A stretch of 64,000 nt of DNA from Saprospirales bacterium (GTDB lineage Bacteria; Bacteroidota; Bacteroidia; Chitinophagales; Saprospiraceae): contig REEI01000081.1 of assembly GCA_007695145.1 (NCBI GenBank), positions 117,563 to 181,562 on the forward strand, read 5' to 3'. The translations under genes and the position numbers were made by a program. Shown one piece after another: positions 9,338 to 18,571 of the stretch (positions within the stretch are counted from its first letter, which is position 1; every line of letters starts with the position of its first letter). The notes under the pieces were generated by a model. That model saw nothing but the letters and a program-made list of their open reading frames with translations, had not been told where the DNA came from and searched no databases.

Positions 9338-9728
9338 GTAGATTGAAATGAGATTCTGAACTTCTCTAAAATAGTAAAATCAGGGAGCGATCTCATTTGT
9401 AAATAATTGAAATGAATTCCCTCTGCCTGACTGAAATAATACGATTTTCCCGTTAAGTTCCTCGTTTAGGCACTTACCCTTCTACCCCATTGCAGGCAAT
9501 AGGAAATCCCAATACTGAAATTAACAGAATCATAATTTAGAATCAGATGTACTCTCTCAAGGGGTGAAAAATTAAGGTTACTCAGTAATTAAGTGTGGCG
9601 GCATGGTCATTGCATAAACGTGCTCAAATGAATAATGCCCGTACACCAGAATTCAATAACTCATGAGCTCAACCTTTTCGCATTTTCAAAAAACTCATTA
9701 GCTTTGGGCTTTCAAAAAAACAGCGAAT
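9338..9728. other. Intergenic region, 391 bp
   Basis: This region lies between susD and sucC. A long-loop inverted repeat (9346-9354 with 9390-9398) lacks a T-run and is not called a terminator. A -7 promoter element at 9699 belongs to sucC. No coding or RNA gene is supported. Confidence 0.6.
9699..9706 (+). promoter_or_regulatory. Predicted -7 promoter element of sucC
   Basis: TAGCTTTG matches the Bacteroidota -7 consensus exactly and lies 23 bp before the sucC ATG. No clear TTG is found at the -33 position, so support is moderate. Confidence 0.4.
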
Positions 9729-10931
9729 ATGAATTTACATGAATATCAGGGAAAGGAAATATTGAAATCTAATGGTGTGCCCATTCAGGAGGGAATAGTT
9801 GTAGAAAGTAAAGATGCGTTACTCAGTGCATTTGATCAATTAAGGGAACAAACCGGAACTGAAATGGCCGTAATCAAAGCCCAGATTCACGCAGGTGGTC
9901 GAGGCAAAGGAGGAGGCGTAAAGCTCGCAAAAAAACGAGATCAGGTAGAGGAAATAGGTGGTGGAATTTTAGGAATGATGTTGAAAACACCTCAAACTCC
10001 CGGTGGAATGGATGGAGAGGGAAAACTGGTGAGAAAAGTACTCATAGCTGAGGATGTCTATGCTCCTGATTTTGATGCATGCGACGAGATATATATGTCC
10101 ATCCTCACAGATAGGGATACAGGAAATAACGTGATCATTTACTCCACCGAAGGCGGTATGGATATAGAGGCAGTGGCCGAGGAAACTCCCCATCTGGTTC
10201 ACAATGAATTTGTTGATCCAGCTCTTGGTCTGCAAGCCTTTCAGGCAAGAAAAATAGCATTCAATCTCGGACTGAGTGGCAGAGCATTTAAAGAGATGAC
10301 CCGCTTTGTGGCCAATCTTTATAAATCATTCATCAATGCCGATGCAACTTTGGTTGAGATCAACCCGGTGTTAAAGACAGCAGATGATCGCATTCTGGCT
10401 GTTGATTGTAAAATGTCCATAGACGAATCAGCCCTTTATCGAAGAAAGGAGATTGCAGAAATGCGCGATATAAACGAGGAAGACCCCACGGAGGTGGAAG
10501 CAAAAAAATACGACCTCAATTATGTAAAGCTCGACGGGAATGTTGGTTGCATGGTCAATGGAGCAGGACTTGCAATGGCAACTATGGACATCATTAAGCT
10601 GTCGGGTGGTGAACCCGCTAACTTCCTGGATGTTGGTGGAACAGCAGATGCAGCACGAGTTGAGCAGGGATTTAGAATCATCTTAAGTGACCCAAACGTC
10701 AAGGCCATATTGATCAATATTTTTGGAGGGATTGTACGCTGCGATAGAGTGGCCCAGGGTGTTGTGGATGCATGCAGAAATATGGACGACCTGAATGTGC
10801 CCATTATTGTTAGATTGCAGGGAACCAATGCCGATATCGCCAAAGAAATCATAGACAATTCAGGTCTTGCAGTACACTCGGCAGTACTTTTAGAAGAGGC
10901 TGCACAATTGGTAAAAAAAGTATTGGGATAA
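9729..10931 (+). CDS. sucC: Succinate--CoA ligase (ADP-forming) beta subunit
   Basis: Beta subunit of succinyl-CoA synthetase, which couples succinyl-CoA cleavage to nucleotide triphosphate formation in the TCA cycle. The 400 residues begin MNLHEYQGKEILKSNGVPIQ. An ATP-grasp domain follows (KAQIHAGGRGKGGGVKLAKK near residue 50, VEINPVLK near 215), then the CoA-ligase domain with GGTADAARVEQGF and NIFGGIVRCD near 300-340. Length is close to the usual 388-400. The alpha subunit (sucD) is not adjacent, a common arrangement in Bacteroidota. xseA begins 12 bp later, so the two are probably cotranscribed. Confidence 0.97.
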   Translation: MNLHEYQGKEILKSNGVPIQEGIVVESKDALLSAFDQLREQTGTEMAVIKAQIHAGGRGKGGGVKLAKKRDQVEEIGGGILGMMLKTPQTPGGMDGEGKLVRKVLIAEDVYAPDFDACDEIYMSILTDRDTGNNVIIYSTEGGMDIEAVAEETPHLVHNEFVDPALGLQAFQARKIAFNLGLSGRAFKEMTRFVANLYKSFINADATLVEINPVLKTADDRILAVDCKMSIDESALYRRKEIAEMRDINEEDPTEVEAKKYDLNYVKLDGNVGCMVNGAGLAMATMDIIKLSGGEPANFLDVGGTADAARVEQGFRIILSDPNVKAILINIFGGIVRCDRVAQGVVDACRNMDDLNVPIIVRLQGTNADIAKEIIDNSGLAVHSAVLLEEAAQLVKKVLG

Positions 10932-10943
10932 AGTGGTCTGACG

Positions 10944-12197
10944 TTGGAAAATCCGGTAGATAGAAGTGGAGTTAACTGCATAAGCCTGTATGAACTATGC
11001 CACCGGATTAATCGGGTACTCGCTGCTAATTTCCCCAACCCAATTTGGGTGAAAGCTGAAATTGCTTCCCTGCAGTTGAGAAGAGAACATCGGTATTTCC
11101 AACTGGTGGAGAAGGATCAGCAAGGGGAGAAAATAATCAGCAAGGCCTTTGCCAGTCTTTGGGCGGGAAATTACTCGAAGCTAAGGCGATCAAGAGGAAA
11201 GCAGCTGGATGAGGTACTAAAAGAAGGCCTGGAGGTATTGGTACTGGTAAAGGTTACCTTTCACGAAGAGTACGGTTTCAACCTGCAAATACAGGATATT
11301 GATCCCAATTTTACCATTGGAAAATACTTTTCCCGAAAACAGCAGATATTCAACAAGATCAAAGAACGCAAACTCAACAGGCTTCAGGCATCACTCCCTT
11401 TACCTTATGTCCTTCAGCGAATTGCTGTGATTTCCAGTAGCCAGGCTGCGGGCTATAAAGATTTTTGTCAGCAACTTGAAGAAGTAAGAGACAAAATGGA
11501 CATTCATCACCTTCTCTTTGAATCCTCCATGCAGGGAAAATTGGTTGAGAGAGACATGCTCAAAGCTTTGGACCAAATTGAGTGTTCCTACCGTAGTTTT
11601 GATTCAGTAGTAATCATTCGGGGTGGTGGAGGTAAACTCGACCTTGCCGATTTTGATAATTTTCTACTGGCAGAAAAACTAGCTATGATGCCCCTCCCAG
11701 TGCTGACCGGGATTGGCCATGAAATTGATCAAAGTGCCCTTGACCTTGTGGCGCACCATTCACTAAAAACGCCCACTGCCACCGCCCAATTCATCATCGA
11801 TCACAACCTCGCATTTTTGAAACGGCTTTCGATAGCCAGGGATACCTTGACTTCCGGAGTTTTTCAGGTCCTTGTTTCCGAAGAAAACAAACTCATTTCC
11901 CTGCACAAAGATCTCGTACATTCGGGTCGGCACCCTTTACTTCAACAGCACTATAAAATCATGCAACTCAAGGAATCACTTAAAGCAAATGTTCAATATC
12001 ATTTGAGGGAGAGTCACCATAACCTCAATTCCATAGAGCAGGAACTCAAACTCTCTGACCCAAAGGTGATTTTGGAGCGGGGTTTTTCCATCACCGCCAA
12101 AAATGGGGCGATCATCAAAAATGAAACCCAGGTATTGGATCAGGATGAGCTGGAAATTAGACTTTTTAAAGGAAATTTAAGAGTAAAGAAAATTTAA
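10944..12197 (+). CDS. xseA: Exodeoxyribonuclease VII large subunit
   Basis: Catalytic subunit of exonuclease VII, which degrades single-stranded DNA to oligonucleotides in the cytosol. The 417 residues contain an N-terminal OB fold (ISLYELCHRINRVLAANFPNPIWVKAEI), the nuclease core (IAVISSSQAAGYKDF; RGGGGKLDLADFDN; TGIGHEIDQSALDLVAHHSLKTPTA) and a coiled-coil C-terminal region. The start appears to be TTG at 10944; no ATG precedes the OB fold in frame. The small-subunit gene follows 9 bp downstream, as in many genomes. Confidence 0.95.
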   Translation: MENPVDRSGVNCISLYELCHRINRVLAANFPNPIWVKAEIASLQLRREHRYFQLVEKDQQGEKIISKAFASLWAGNYSKLRRSRGKQLDEVLKEGLEVLVLVKVTFHEEYGFNLQIQDIDPNFTIGKYFSRKQQIFNKIKERKLNRLQASLPLPYVLQRIAVISSSQAAGYKDFCQQLEEVRDKMDIHHLLFESSMQGKLVERDMLKALDQIECSYRSFDSVVIIRGGGGKLDLADFDNFLLAEKLAMMPLPVLTGIGHEIDQSALDLVAHHSLKTPTATAQFIIDHNLAFLKRLSIARDTLTSGVFQVLVSEENKLISLHKDLVHSGRHPLLQQHYKIMQLKESLKANVQYHLRESHHNLNSIEQELKLSDPKVILERGFSITAKNGAIIKNETQVLDQDELEIRLFKGNLRVKKI

Positions 12198-12206
12198 GCG
12201 GGTAGA

Positions 12207-12440
12207 ATGAATGAACATGAAATGACTTATGAATTAGCCATTGAAGAACTCAGGCAAATTGTCCTGAGCCTCCAGGGAGAACTGAATAATATCGAGGAAC
12301 TGGAAGACAAGATGAAAAGGGCCAGAATATTGCTGAGATTTTGCAACCAAAAGATCAAAGACATAAAGGTCAGTATAGACGACATCATCAGGGAAATTGA
12401 TGAAGAATCCGAGGCCTCTGAAATGGGTACAAAAAATTGA
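12207..12440 (+). CDS. xseB: Exodeoxyribonuclease VII small subunit
   Basis: A 77-residue helical protein with the XseB pattern (MTYELAIEELRQIVLSLQ; then an acidic, coiled second helix around LRFCNQKIKDIKVSIDDIIREID). Several copies bind the C-terminal helix of each XseA subunit. It lies directly after xseA and ends 24 bp before a convergent gene. Confidence 0.9.
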   Translation: MNEHEMTYELAIEELRQIVLSLQGELNNIEELEDKMKRARILLRFCNQKIKDIKVSIDDIIREIDEESEASEMGTKN

Positions 12441-12464
12441 CTATTTCAAATTTATGACATCAAC

Positions 12465-13334
12465 TCAATAAATCCCTGCCTCATGCAATGCTTGAAGGGC
12501 GAGGTTAACCCGCTTCCTGTCCTCCCGGTAGGTCACTCCATACCACTTTTCATTCGTTGGAATTACTTTAACTTTGACTTCGCCACTTTGCAGGCGTTCA
12601 TCGACAAATGATGGTATGTAAAACTCAGCATCGGGAATGTGAACATTATCCCTTGCAAACTGCAAAAAGCGTCTTCCCAAACTTTCAAATACAGATGGAT
12701 CGAACATCCACAAGTTCATTGAAACCAAACTTTGGGGTAAGAGATCCACGACATTGCCCTCGATCTCTCCTTGGATCAGGTGGTTGACTCTCCGAATATT
12801 TGTGTGCTCTCTTACAGTGGAAAGAAAGTGGTTTTTATCGACTGAACAAAGGCCTCGGGAAACACTTCCATTGGGTGAAAGGGTATTGGACAATATATAA
12901 GCTACCATTCCATACAATCGATTATTGGCTTCATTTAGTAAAAAATTTTGGGCCAATTCGAATGATTGTCTGCCGTAGAAGTCGTCTGCATTGATTACTG
13001 CAAAGGGCTCCTGAACACAGGTGGAGGCCGACAGTATTGCGTGACCTGTTCCCCAGGGTTTTTTCCGCTGGATAGTCACTCCATCTACTTCATTTTCCTG
13101 AAATGCGAGACGAATCTCTGCAGAATCTTTGTAGGCATCAACTATCCTCTCTTTGAACTCATGTTCGAAATCCCGCCTGATCACAAATACTACTTTTGAG
13201 AAACCCACCCTTATGGCATCGCGAATGCTGTATTCCATGATGGTCAGACGAGAGGGACCAAATCTGTCTAATTGTTTCAATCCTCCATAACGGCTTCCCA
13301 TACCTGCAGCAAGGACAACTAGCGTTGTGCTCAT
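12465..13334 (-). CDS. Sugar nucleotidyltransferase family protein
   Basis: An NTP_transferase-fold protein of 289 residues from the ATG at 13334. The N-terminal nucleotide-binding loop reads VLAAGMGSRYGGLKQLDRFG, and VINADDFYG (about residue 115) is the metal-binding region. Such enzymes transfer a nucleoside monophosphate to a sugar 1-phosphate. The open frame extends to 13400, but the extra 22 residues precede the canonical start and look untranslated. The gene is convergent with xseB. The sugar and nucleotide cannot be inferred; the protein matches the broad nucleotidyltransferase family common in Bacteroidota rather than GlmU or RfbA. Confidence 0.82.
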   Translation of the reverse strand: MSTTLVVLAAGMGSRYGGLKQLDRFGPSRLTIMEYSIRDAIRVGFSKVVFVIRRDFEHEFKERIVDAYKDSAEIRLAFQENEVDGVTIQRKKPWGTGHAILSASTCVQEPFAVINADDFYGRQSFELAQNFLLNEANNRLYGMVAYILSNTLSPNGSVSRGLCSVDKNHFLSTVREHTNIRRVNHLIQGEIEGNVVDLLPQSLVSMNLWMFDPSVFESLGRRFLQFARDNVHIPDAEFYIPSFVDERLQSGEVKVKVIPTNEKWYGVTYREDRKRVNLALQALHEAGIY

Positions 13335-13534
13335 ATGATTTTTCTTTAAGCTGCAAATGTATAAAAATAGATAGGAAATAGCCAATCTTAACCCACGCAC
13401 CTGGAGAGAAAAGTCCGATAATTTTTCGACATGATCCTATGGATTTACCGGAAAGGGTCAAAATAATTACAAATGAAATGCTTGGCAAACGAATGAAAGG
13501 ATGGAACAAAACCCATTGATTCAAATGCTCAAAA

Positions 13535-13914
13535 TGGTGGAGCTGCGGGGACTCGAACCCCGGTCCAGACAAAGTATTCTGAAGCTTTCTACATGTTTAG
13601 TTGTCACTTTGATTTTTCGAGAACGGGATAAGCGCGACAACCGGCTATAATCCGTTCCTTATCTCTTAAAGTCTCACCCGGATGTCAGAGCACCAACCGA
13701 GCCAGCCTGAAGTTTAGATGATATGCGGCAGATCCTATATCAGGCATCAGATGCTGCGGCACAATGGCTTAGTGATCTAGTTTGATCAGGCAGCCATGGC
13801 GAAGTTAGACTTGCCATTTAAATTGAGTTGAAGGACATTTGTTGCGGAGTGATCCAACCTGCTCCGACATGCTTACTACAAAATGATCTTTCCTGTCGAT
13901 TCCAATTCAGCCCC
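13535..13914 (-). ncRNA. ssrA: Transfer-messenger RNA (tmRNA)
   Basis: tmRNA rescues stalled ribosomes and tags the incomplete protein for proteolysis. On the minus strand the 5' end reads GGGGCUGAAUUGGAAUCGAC and the 3' end is a T-arm-like GGUUCGAGUCCCC followed by GCAGCUCCACCA. The two ends pair as an acceptor stem (GGGGCUG with CAGCUCC). The 30-nt tag frame at 13786-13815 encodes GKSNFAMAA followed by UGA. The total of 380 nt is normal for a one-piece tmRNA. No tRNA is encoded here; the 3' tRNA-like half belongs to this gene. Confidence 0.95.
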
Positions 13915-14017
13915 AAATTTTCAAAGAACTACTCTTTATAATGATTAAGTGGGACCAAAAGTTCCCAAGAGTATGAAGAATTAAAATTTTACCCTGGTTT
14001 GGGAAAAATTGTATACG

Positions 14018-14392
14018 TCAACCTTTCTTTTCTGAAGGTGGAAGTATTTCAGTTTTTTCTCCAAAGTATTGAGCAAATTGATGCATCTGCTGGGCGAGTT
14101 CCTGATTGCCTGTAGCCTTAAAGTAGCTATCTGTCAATCCTTTCAGCGTATGGTATACCAATCTATCCATTTCCATGACCTGGAGTTCGGTTGTCCACAA
14201 GTCTATACGAAGAGTATCCTTGCTCTCCGAATCAAAAAAGGACAAAAACATAGCCTTTGTATCCTGCCAGCTTTTCGCCTCAGGATTATCGTCGGCCTTC
14301 CAGCTGATTTTAACCGGGACATTTTCCTGGTTCAATCCAACAATTATATCAATCTTTGATTCTTTTGCCACTGTGCTTTTCTTCTCACTCAT
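14018..14392 (-). CDS. gldC: Gliding motility protein GldC
   Basis: A 124-residue cytosolic protein resembling GldC of Bacteroidota gliding systems: an N-terminal strand region (KIDIIVGLNQENVPVKISWKADD), a central ETLRIDLWT-like motif seen as KDTLRIDLWTTELQVMEMDRL, then a helical tail with AQQMHQFAQYFGEKTEIL. GldC is needed for efficient gliding in Flavobacterium but its biochemical role is unknown. The start is the ATG at 14392; an in-frame extension to 14416 adds 8 unlikely residues. It lies between tmRNA and glnS on the same strand. Confidence 0.82.
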   Translation of the reverse strand: MSEKKSTVAKESKIDIIVGLNQENVPVKISWKADDNPEAKSWQDTKAMFLSFFDSESKDTLRIDLWTTELQVMEMDRLVYHTLKGLTDSYFKATGNQELAQQMHQFAQYFGEKTEILPPSEKKG

Positions 14393-14693
14393 TTTTAGTT
14401 GTTTTAGGAGCCGCAAACATACAAAAACGAATTCTAGGTTTCAAGTGAATGGTTGCTGACCTCAAGAAACAGCTAATATGACTAGGTTCCCACCTTGAGA
14501 TATCCCTTGTTATTATTGGGATGGAAAAAATCAAGGTCACCAGATATTCGAAAAAAAAATTTCTCGTAACACTCGCCTTATTTCATTCAAAAAGAAGTGA
14601 GAAACCTGGGTGGTTAATAGAGCAACCTCTTTTTGCAGATGAACCTATCTGGAGGTTTGGTCTAAGTTCTCCAGGACAAAAATAAGGGGGGCA
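14393..14693. other. Intergenic region, 301 bp
   Basis: This AT-rich region lies between glnS and gldC. No convincing hairpin, promoter or coding sequence was recognised. Confidence 0.5.
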
Positions 14694-16352
14694 TCACTTT
14701 TTCCAACTATCCCTCAGTCCCACAGTCATATTAAATACCGGCAGTCCGTTATGCTCAATAGTATTACGAACGAAGTAGCCTTTGCGAAGGAATTGAAAAG
14801 GCTGCAGCGATTGAGCCTCAGTGAGGGAAGGTTCGAGCTTTACTCCTTTGATGATTCTATGGCTCTCTTCATTAAAATATTCAAGGAAGTCTACATTCTT
14901 ATCCGCCAGGGGCTCCGGCACTTTGAAGAGCCGGTCATACATATGCACAACCCCCTCTGCAGCATGTTTTGCGCTCACCCAGTGCAAGGTACCCTTTGCC
15001 TTTATGCCGGAAATGTCGCTTCCACTTCGTGAATCTGGATAATAGGTAGCCCTGACCTCAGTTAAACGTCCTTTCTCGTCGCGTTCAAAACCGGTACAAT
15101 GCAGGATATAAGCGTGCTTCAAGCGAACATTTCGTCCCGGGGCCAATCTAAAAAACTTTTTTGGGGGGTCTTCCATAAAGTCTTCTCGCTCAATGTACAG
15201 CTCCTTACTAAAAGGCAATTCCCTGCTTCCTGCCGAATCGTCTTCAGGATTGTTTTCCGCAGGCAACCACTCCTCCTGACCTTCCGGATAGTTTTCTATG
15301 ATGAGTTTAACAGGATCCAGTACCGCCATCCTGCGATCTGCTATCTTATTCAGATCTTCCCGCACACAGAACTCCAATAAAGACATGTCAATGACGTTAT
15401 CTCTTTTAGCTATTCCCACTCTTTCACAAAAAGCGCGAATTGATGCCGGGCTATATCCCCGGTTGCGCATACCGGATATCGTAGGCATTCTAGGATCGTC
15501 CCATCCGCTCACCAGTCCTTTTTGAACAAGGAGAAGTAATTTCCTCTTACTCATTACCGTGTAATTGAGGTTGAGCCTGGCAAATTCTATTTGGCGCGAG
15601 GGATAGATTCCCAATTTTTCAATCAGCCAATTGTATAAGGGACGGTGATTTTCAAACTCCAGAGTACAGAGCGAGTGCGTAATCTCTTCTATGCTGTCCG
15701 ACTGCCCGTGTGCAAAATCGTACATGGGATAAATATTCCACCGACTGCCGGTACGGTGGTGTGGCATCCGTTTAATTCGGTAAATGACCGGGTCTCTCAT
15801 GTGCATATTCGGTGAAGCCATATCGATTTTAGCCCTTAGCACCCGGCTCCCCTCCTGGAATTCCCCTGCCTTCATCCGCTCGAACAAATCGAGGTTTTCC
15901 TCTACGGAGCGATTTCGATAGGGGCTTTCCGTTCCAGCTTGCCCTACTGCACCCTTCTGACTTTGAATGGTCTCGGTATTAGAATCATCCACATAGGCCA
16001 ATCCACCTCTAATAAGTTTGGTGGCAAAGTCGTAGAGTTGATCAAAGTAATCGGAGGTATAGTACTCCCTTTCCTCCCAATCGTAACCCAGCCACTTAAT
16101 ATCCCTCTTGATGGATTCAACGTATTCAGTACTCTCCGTTTCAGGATTGGTATCGTCAAATCTAAGATTGGTAGTGCCTTTGTATTTTTGCGTTAGACCA
16201 AAATTCAAGACTATTGACTTGGCGTGACCTATGTGCAAATAGCCGTTGGGTTCTGGAGGGAAACGAGTTTTTATTCCCTCTGGAAATTTCCCTTCAGCCA
16301 GGTCACTTTCTATGATTAACTCTATGAAGTTTTTTGATTCTTTTGAACTCAT
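14694..16352 (-). CDS. glnS: Glutamine--tRNA ligase
   Basis: A class I aminoacyl-tRNA synthetase that charges tRNA-Gln directly in the cytosol. The 552 residues from the ATG at 16352 include the HIGH motif in FPPEPNGYLHIGHAKSIVLN (about residues 30-48), the KMSKS-like MSKRKLL (about 268) and a C-terminal beta-barrel anticodon domain ending MTVGLRDSWKK. The open frame also allows a TTG at 16370, 2 nt from the argS stop; ATG is preferred. The short gap after argS on the same strand suggests one transcript. Confidence 0.96.
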   Translation of the reverse strand: MSSKESKNFIELIIESDLAEGKFPEGIKTRFPPEPNGYLHIGHAKSIVLNFGLTQKYKGTTNLRFDDTNPETESTEYVESIKRDIKWLGYDWEEREYYTSDYFDQLYDFATKLIRGGLAYVDDSNTETIQSQKGAVGQAGTESPYRNRSVEENLDLFERMKAGEFQEGSRVLRAKIDMASPNMHMRDPVIYRIKRMPHHRTGSRWNIYPMYDFAHGQSDSIEEITHSLCTLEFENHRPLYNWLIEKLGIYPSRQIEFARLNLNYTVMSKRKLLLLVQKGLVSGWDDPRMPTISGMRNRGYSPASIRAFCERVGIAKRDNVIDMSLLEFCVREDLNKIADRRMAVLDPVKLIIENYPEGQEEWLPAENNPEDDSAGSRELPFSKELYIEREDFMEDPPKKFFRLAPGRNVRLKHAYILHCTGFERDEKGRLTEVRATYYPDSRSGSDISGIKAKGTLHWVSAKHAAEGVVHMYDRLFKVPEPLADKNVDFLEYFNEESHRIIKGVKLEPSLTEAQSLQPFQFLRKGYFVRNTIEHNGLPVFNMTVGLRDSWKK

Positions 16353-16371
16353 TCTTTGATTTTTTTTCAAG

Positions 16372-18222
16372 TTACATCCTCACGGGCATAGCTATACCCA
16401 GCAAGCTTAGGGAATCTTCCAGAGCAGCTGCTACAGCAACTGAGAGCTTTAGTCGGAAGTTCCGGGCAGCCTCTGACTCTGCCCGAATAATTTGATGATC
16501 GTGATAAAAACGGTGATAAGCCCTTGCCAGCTGATAACTGAAACCGGCGAGATGAGCGGGATCGAACTCACCGGCTGCTCTTTCAATAACCTCCCGGTAA
16601 GAGAGTAACATCTGAATCAACTCGCGTTCATCCCCACTTATTCTAAAGTAATCCTGAGTGGATAAATGGTCTTGATCAAAATCCCCTGCCTTCCTCAATA
16701 CCGACAGTATCCTCACATAGGCATTTTGAATGTAAGGTCCGGTATGTCCTTGGAGATCTACTGATTCCTCCGGATTAAAGACCATTCGCTTTTTAGGATT
16801 CACTTTCAGTAATTGAAACTTCAGCGCACCCATTCCAATTCTTCGAATGGCCTCCCTCCTTTCTTCCTCACTCAGTTCGTCCATTGCACCCCGATCCTCT
16901 ACATTGGCGGCCGCGATTTCCACCACTTCAGCCATCAGGTCATCAGCATCCACCACCGTACCCTCCCGACTCTTCATTTTTCCAGTGGGAAGGTCTACCA
17001 TGCCATATGAAAGGTGTAAAAGTCCATCAGCATAAGGCTCACCCAGCAATTTTAAGACTTCAAAAAGCACTTGAAAATGATAGTCTTGTTCGTTACCCAC
17101 AACATACACCATACTCCCCATTTTATAGTCCTCGTAGCGGATTCGAGCAGTGCCCAGGTCTTGAGTAATATAAACCGAAGTCCCGTCACTTCTCAACAGC
17201 AACTTTTGGTCCATTCCTGAGTCCGAAAGGTCCACCCATATTGACCCATCCTCCATTTTATAAAATATGCCTTTTTGAAGGCCTTCTTCGACTATGTCCT
17301 TACCCAGCTTATAAGTATCCGATTCGAAGTAAGTTTTATCAAAATCTACTCCTAATCCTGCATAGGTTTCATCAAAGCCCGCATACACCCAGGCGTTCAT
17401 CTTCTCCCATAGAGCGATCACGTTCGGGTCGCCATCCTCCCAGTCTCGCAGCATTTGGCGTACCTCGGCCCCGAGTTGGCTTTTTTCATTGAAGTACTCA
17501 TTTTTCCACTTCTTAAAAAAGGCATTCCGATCAATCTTTCCATCATTTTTTTCTCTGAAAATCTTCTCTGCTTCGGCTCCGGTTTGCCATTGCTCGTACT
17601 CTTCCTTCAAGGCCTTATCAAAAGTCACATAGTACTCTCCAATAAGGTGATCGCCTTTCTTACCAGAACTTTCCGGGGTCTCCCCTCCTGCAAATTTTTT
17701 CCAGGCCAACATACTTTTACATATAGCCACTCCCCTATCATTCACTATCTGCGTTTTAATCACTTCATAACCAACCCTTTGAAGGATTCTGTACATCGAC
17801 CAACCTATAAGGATATTCCTGATGTGACCGAGGTGCAGTGGCTTATTCGTATTGGGCGAGGAGTATTCAAGAACCAACTTTCCCTTATTCGTATCCGGAT
17901 AAGTCAATTTTTCAGGATCAGAAACCAGCTCAAGACTTTCTCTCCAAAAGGTAGTAGACAATGACAGGTTCAAAAATCCCTTTACCACATTGAAGGCCTC
18001 GACATAATCAGACCGCTCAAGGAGATACTGGCCAATTATCTCACCGCATTCTTCCGGCTTTTTCTTCATATGCCGAACCAGAGGAAACACCACCAGGGTG
18101 TAGTCACCATCAAACTCTTTTTTGGTAGGTGTGAATTGAAACTTAGAAGACTCTATTTCAAGTTTTAACTCATCGCTGAAAAAATCCGAAATCAGAGAAC
18201 TAATATGAGCGTACAAGTGCAT
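16372..18222 (-). CDS. argS: Arginine--tRNA ligase
   Basis: A class I synthetase that charges tRNA-Arg. It has an N-terminal Add1-like domain (to about residue 100), the HIGH motif as SSPNTNKPLHLGHIRN (about 120-135), a catalytic core with DLGTARIRYEDYKMGSMVYVVGNEQDYHFQV, and a C-terminal DALR anticodon-binding domain ending LLGIAMPVRM. Its 616 residues are near the usual 560-620. The start is the ATG at 18222; a TTG at 18231 is also in frame. glnS follows closely downstream. Confidence 0.96.
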   Translation of the reverse strand: MHLYAHISSLISDFFSDELKLEIESSKFQFTPTKKEFDGDYTLVVFPLVRHMKKKPEECGEIIGQYLLERSDYVEAFNVVKGFLNLSLSTTFWRESLELVSDPEKLTYPDTNKGKLVLEYSSPNTNKPLHLGHIRNILIGWSMYRILQRVGYEVIKTQIVNDRGVAICKSMLAWKKFAGGETPESSGKKGDHLIGEYYVTFDKALKEEYEQWQTGAEAEKIFREKNDGKIDRNAFFKKWKNEYFNEKSQLGAEVRQMLRDWEDGDPNVIALWEKMNAWVYAGFDETYAGLGVDFDKTYFESDTYKLGKDIVEEGLQKGIFYKMEDGSIWVDLSDSGMDQKLLLRSDGTSVYITQDLGTARIRYEDYKMGSMVYVVGNEQDYHFQVLFEVLKLLGEPYADGLLHLSYGMVDLPTGKMKSREGTVVDADDLMAEVVEIAAANVEDRGAMDELSEEERREAIRRIGMGALKFQLLKVNPKKRMVFNPEESVDLQGHTGPYIQNAYVRILSVLRKAGDFDQDHLSTQDYFRISGDERELIQMLLSYREVIERAAGEFDPAHLAGFSYQLARAYHRFYHDHQIIRAESEAARNFRLKLSVAVAAALEDSLSLLGIAMPVRM

Positions 18223-18571
18223 AGATACCAATTGACTGAATTAAGCTGCAAAAATAGGTGTATGTTCTTAGTCCTAATAACTTTTGTGGATATTAAGTAC
18301 ATCTGCCCTGTTTATGGAATTTCTCAACCAAAAGACTAGATGCACTTTTGGATTGAAACACAATAAGAAATGGTCCTTAGCATCAGGGCTTTATTATTGG
18401 TTTGTGGAATATAAAGCAAAATAGAAATAAATATCTATAAATCTTAAGGATTAATCAATTTTAAATAGTCAAACAAATTTCCTTCTTCATAAAACATTCC
18501 CTACCAATATGCAGTTAATGGTATGAAATACCATTATATTATTAATTCATTCAATTCATTACTATCTGCAA
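18223..18571. other. Intergenic region, 349 bp
   Basis: This AT-rich divergent region lies between argS and the OmpA-family gene. It contains an 8-bp inverted repeat, AATGGTAT-N3-ATACCATT, at 18517-18535. No reliable -7/-33 promoter pair or coding sequence was seen. Confidence 0.5.
18517..18535. repeat. Inverted repeat upstream of OmpA-family gene
   Basis: AATGGTAT and ATACCATT are separated by 3 bp and end 37 bp before the ATG at 18572. It could be an operator or a 5'-leader hairpin; there is no second copy nearby to distinguish these. Confidence 0.35.

Noticed and set aside
9346..9398. Inverted repeat AAATGAGAT / ATCTCATTT after susD
   Set aside because: The loop is 35 nt and no T-run follows, so it is not a convincing terminator.
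10520..11038. Minus-strand open frame of 172 codons
   Set aside because: Antisense to the sucC end and xseA start, low-complexity Ser/Pro/Thr product, no family features.
13535..13620. tRNA-like 3' end considered as a tRNA gene
   Set aside because: It pairs with the 5' end at 13914 and includes a tag frame, so it is tmRNA.
17455..17964. Plus-strand open frame of 169 codons
   Set aside because: Antisense to argS, which has complete conserved motifs.
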